DNA of 64,000 bases. It comes from Triplophysa rosa (Eukaryota > Chordata > Actinopteri > Cypriniformes > Nemacheilidae). This document shows, piece by piece, positions 61,776 to 64,000 of the stretch. Position numbers and translations under genes: made by a program. Numbering within the stretch: the stretch's first letter is position 1; every line of letters begins with the position of its first letter. The stretch lies in NCBI RefSeq assembly GCF_024868665.1, contig NC_079891.1:33705067-33769066 (forward strand), written 5' to 3'. The notes beneath the pieces were generated by a model, which saw only the letters and a list, made by a program, of their open reading frames with translations, ran no database searches and was not told the DNA's origin.

Positions 61776-61913
61776 CCATTGGAATGCTCGTGAAGCTGCG
61801 TGGAAAGCGGTTCCAGTCATAGGCGTCCTGAGAGGACTGACTGTTCCGTCTCTCTGTGCCAGGACGCCTGCTTCTGAAACCGGAGAGATGGGCTTTCTGA
61901 ACGGAGTATCCAG
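61776..61913 (+). CDS. Possible internal exon, unidentified gene
   Basis: A 138-base segment between TTTTTGTAATTTACAG (ending 61775) and CAG|GTAACA (61914). One frame is open, from 61777, giving HWNAREAAWKAVPVIGVLRG ... ETGEMGFLNGVSR; the other two contain stops. It is symmetric phase 2-2 and would join in frame to 5578-5652. No domain is recognised; the upstream sequence is also open in this frame, so chance is a real alternative. Confidence 0.25.
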
Positions 61914-62414
61914 GTAACAGCTTCATGGGAAACACATAACAAAAGCAATGAAATGTTAATTGATGTGAAGGGCCGTCTCTGCTATAACTTTCTATTTAAA
62001 GCAGGATTCCATAGATCTTCATAAGCTTCATCTGTGATCCGTAATGATTTTCCTAAACCAGAGCTGACGAATAATGTGATGCCATGGTAAAATGTTCTTT
62101 CCCTTTTATAAATCACAAGTGGTTTTTCTCAACCTGGATTATCCAGCAGTTTTCTTTTAAATGACGTGACTTACTAAATACGGCAGACACTTCTTGGATG
62201 TGTTACCCAAACATTGGCGCACCACAGACTGTTTGAGGCCGAGAAGAAAATATGCTTATTCAACGGATCGTACAGTTTAATCTCCATAGATTCTGCCGCT
62301 TTTGTTATGTAAATGTTTTGGTTGTTTGTGTCTAAGCAGATGTGCGAAAAGTTTATAAAGTTGGCTGTCTTAGTTTTTATGCAGCGCGGAGGAGCACAGA
62401 CAGACCCAGAAGTT

Positions 62415-62835
62415 TCTCTTTCAGAGCTCAGGAGATTTGTTTTGAGTTCTCTGTTGTGTTTTATATACTGTAAGTATCAACTAAGTCTAAAATTGTTTAG
62501 GAGAAATAAAAACGGAAACAAATGAGGGTAATTGTTGAAATCCATGAGAAGTATGGAGGTATACAATTAATTTAGATTGTATGATTTGGGTCAGTTTGAT
62601 GAGAAATGTTTGAGTTCATACTGAGATCTTCAATAACACTGACTTTTGATCGCAGACTTGACAAATCTGAGCTCAGTTTGACACATTCTCCTCCAGTTTT
62701 AGACGAGATGTCAACAGAGACATTTGCTAGATTTCTGACCCTTTTCTTTCAGGAGAAATATCTGAGACGCAAATGAGACTCGAGCAAAAGTGTCCATCTT
62801 TTCATAGAAGTAATTGAGATAAATAGATCTCAGTG
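62415..62835 (+). repeat. Unclassified dispersed repeat, copy H
   Basis: Head TCTTTCAGAGCTCAGGAGAT, GTTTAGGAGAAATAAAAACG, AGTATGGAGGTATAC; core TTTGATGAGAAATGTTTGAG, TTGATCGCAGACTTGACAA, TTTCTGACCCTTTTCTTTCAG ending at 62752; tail shortened. Confidence 0.8.
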
Positions 62836-63139
62836 CTTTTTCCTTTTTTTTGAGACTTTGCAGACATCCGGATGAACCCAGGGCATGATGGGATGGCAGC
62901 TCTGAGAAACACACGTAAATGGGAAAGAGAAATGCACGCTTCTCTGCCATCTCATAATGAGCGGAAATATAGAGAGGGTGAGTTTACAACATCTGACTCA
63001 CATTTGACACACCTGCTGGTAATAATTTCAGCTCAGACGAATGAGGGATGCTGTCAGTCTTTAGAAAACCGCGTGCAGAACGTGCATTTGTCACGGAAGA
63101 TAAAAGATTGTGTCTCCTGGGTACCATGATGCCGTCCAT

Positions 63140-63275
63140 CCTAACCATGGGTTGTAGAAACCCAGCATATTTTACCCAGCCATGGGTCGAAACAACCCAA
63201 CATATTTGTAGGGTTGCAATTCACAATCTCGCCACTAGATGCTGCTAAAATTTCCACGTTGCTCCTTTATATTGC
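63140..63275. repeat. Repeat fragments (GGGTT-type and MITE right end)
   Basis: 63145-63210 repeats AACCCAGC / ACCCAGCCATGGGTCG words like 95-860. 63215-63275 is the CGCCACTAGATGCTGCTAAA end of the family at 60667. Confidence 0.6.
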
Positions 63276-63286
63276 AGCGTTTATTG

Positions 63287-63775
63287 TAGCGTTGTCACGG
63301 TACCAAAATGTCAGTAGTCTGTACCAATACCAGTACGATTCCACGGTACAGATGCAATATTAGAACAAACCTCAGTTTTAATACTGCATTTACACAAGAT
63401 TACTTACATAAAGGTAACTGTGTATTAAAATATTAAATGCAACAGGTAGATTTTTCTTTGGTTAGACTTAAATTTGGCATTTTAAACCAAATAGAATTGA
63501 ATATTCTAGAATACATATTTTCTGACTTAATGATATTAACAACAGACACATGACATTGCTAGTCATACATTCTAGCACATAGATTTCGGATGTATAAAAT
63601 AGGTGCTGTAAACCCCATCCTGTCCTCCCATTTATTTTACCCCATTACAGTTATAAAAGCATTAAATGGTTAATAAGGACACTTGACTGGATTAGCATTG
63701 GCGCTAACAAATTAACACGCACACGGACGTTTATTTTAACTTAACCTTTAACTTAACATATGCTACCCCTGTTGA
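63287..63775. mobile_element. Second copy of the 53000 hAT element, truncated
   Basis: TAGCGTTGTCACGGTACC onward matches 53000-53720, but lacks the part equivalent to about 53072-53320. Block 63600-63770 is nearly identical to 53565-53725. It breaks off where the next element starts. Confidence 0.85.
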
Positions 63776-64000
63776 AAAAAACAGCATATGCTGGTTTGGT
63801 ATGTTTTGATGCTGGTTTGCTGGTTTGTGCTGGTTTAAGATGGTCATGTGCTGGTTTAAGCTGGTCGTGTGCTGGTTTAAGATGGTCGTGTGTTGGTTTA
63901 AGATGGTCATGTGTTGGTTTAAGATGGTCATGTGCTGGTTTAAGATGGTCATGTGCTGGTTTAAGATGGTCGTGTGCTGGTTTAAGATGGTCGTGTGCTG
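63776..64000 (+). mobile_element. Element with 21-bp internal minisatellite, runs off window
   Basis: Begins CCCCTGTTGAAAAAAACAGC, then, from about 63820, repeats a 21-base unit (TGCTGGTTTAAGATGGTC plus ATG or GTG) to the window edge. The 7-residue periodic peptide on the minus strand is an artefact. The right end is outside. Confidence 0.8.

Noticed and set aside
63811..64000. Regular 21-bp repeats considered as a CRISPR-like array
   Set aside because: Units are contiguous without spacers and sit in a eukaryotic transposon.

Overview
The window looks like vertebrate intergenic or intronic DNA, most likely from a ray-finned fish. The repeat set is typical of cypriniform genomes, but the species cannot be fixed by reading alone. 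The sequence is AT-rich, with frequent stops in all frames and many (CA)n, (GA)n and (CT)n microsatellites. It is packed with short non-autonomous DNA transposons. I recognise no complete protein-coding gene, rRNA or cellular tRNA. The longest open frames (226 codons) are by-products of a 39-bp tandem repeat.

Layout. 1-6 kb: GGGTT-rich palindromic repeat, first copy of an unclassified dispersed repeat, a TTAA-flanked MITE and one exon-like segment (5578-5652). 6-12 kb: hAT-type elements, then a broken THAP-domain exon (9767-10032) in transposon-like sequence. 12-16 kb: tandem duplication, long hairpins, CCAAT-box repeat blocks and a rearranged LTR fragment. 17-18.3 kb: 39-bp minisatellite. 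18.5-27 kb: three hAT-like elements, a solo LTR and a reversed tRNA-derived SINE. 27-37 kb: foldbacks, MITEs, hAT elements, a SINE split by a PIF/Harbinger element, and more copies of the dispersed repeat. 37-50 kb: more of the same, with two abutting Harbinger-like elements, a MITE with a nested insertion, and LTR pieces. 50-55 kb: a perfect-TSD hAT element, then a 3.9-kb region bounded by inverted repeats of about 300 bp and holding LINE-like 3' ends and another hAT element. 55-64 kb: mostly plain sequence, a TTAA-flanked MITE, a second exon-like segment (61776-61913), and a second hAT copy into which a minisatellite-bearing element has inserted.

What ties the window together is transposon history. 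Several insertions can be read exactly from 8-bp (hAT), 5-bp (LTR) or 3-bp (Harbinger) target-site duplications. The least explained component is a roughly 500-bp dispersed repeat, seen about nine times on both strands, which in four copies carries a strong 3'-splice-site-like motif.
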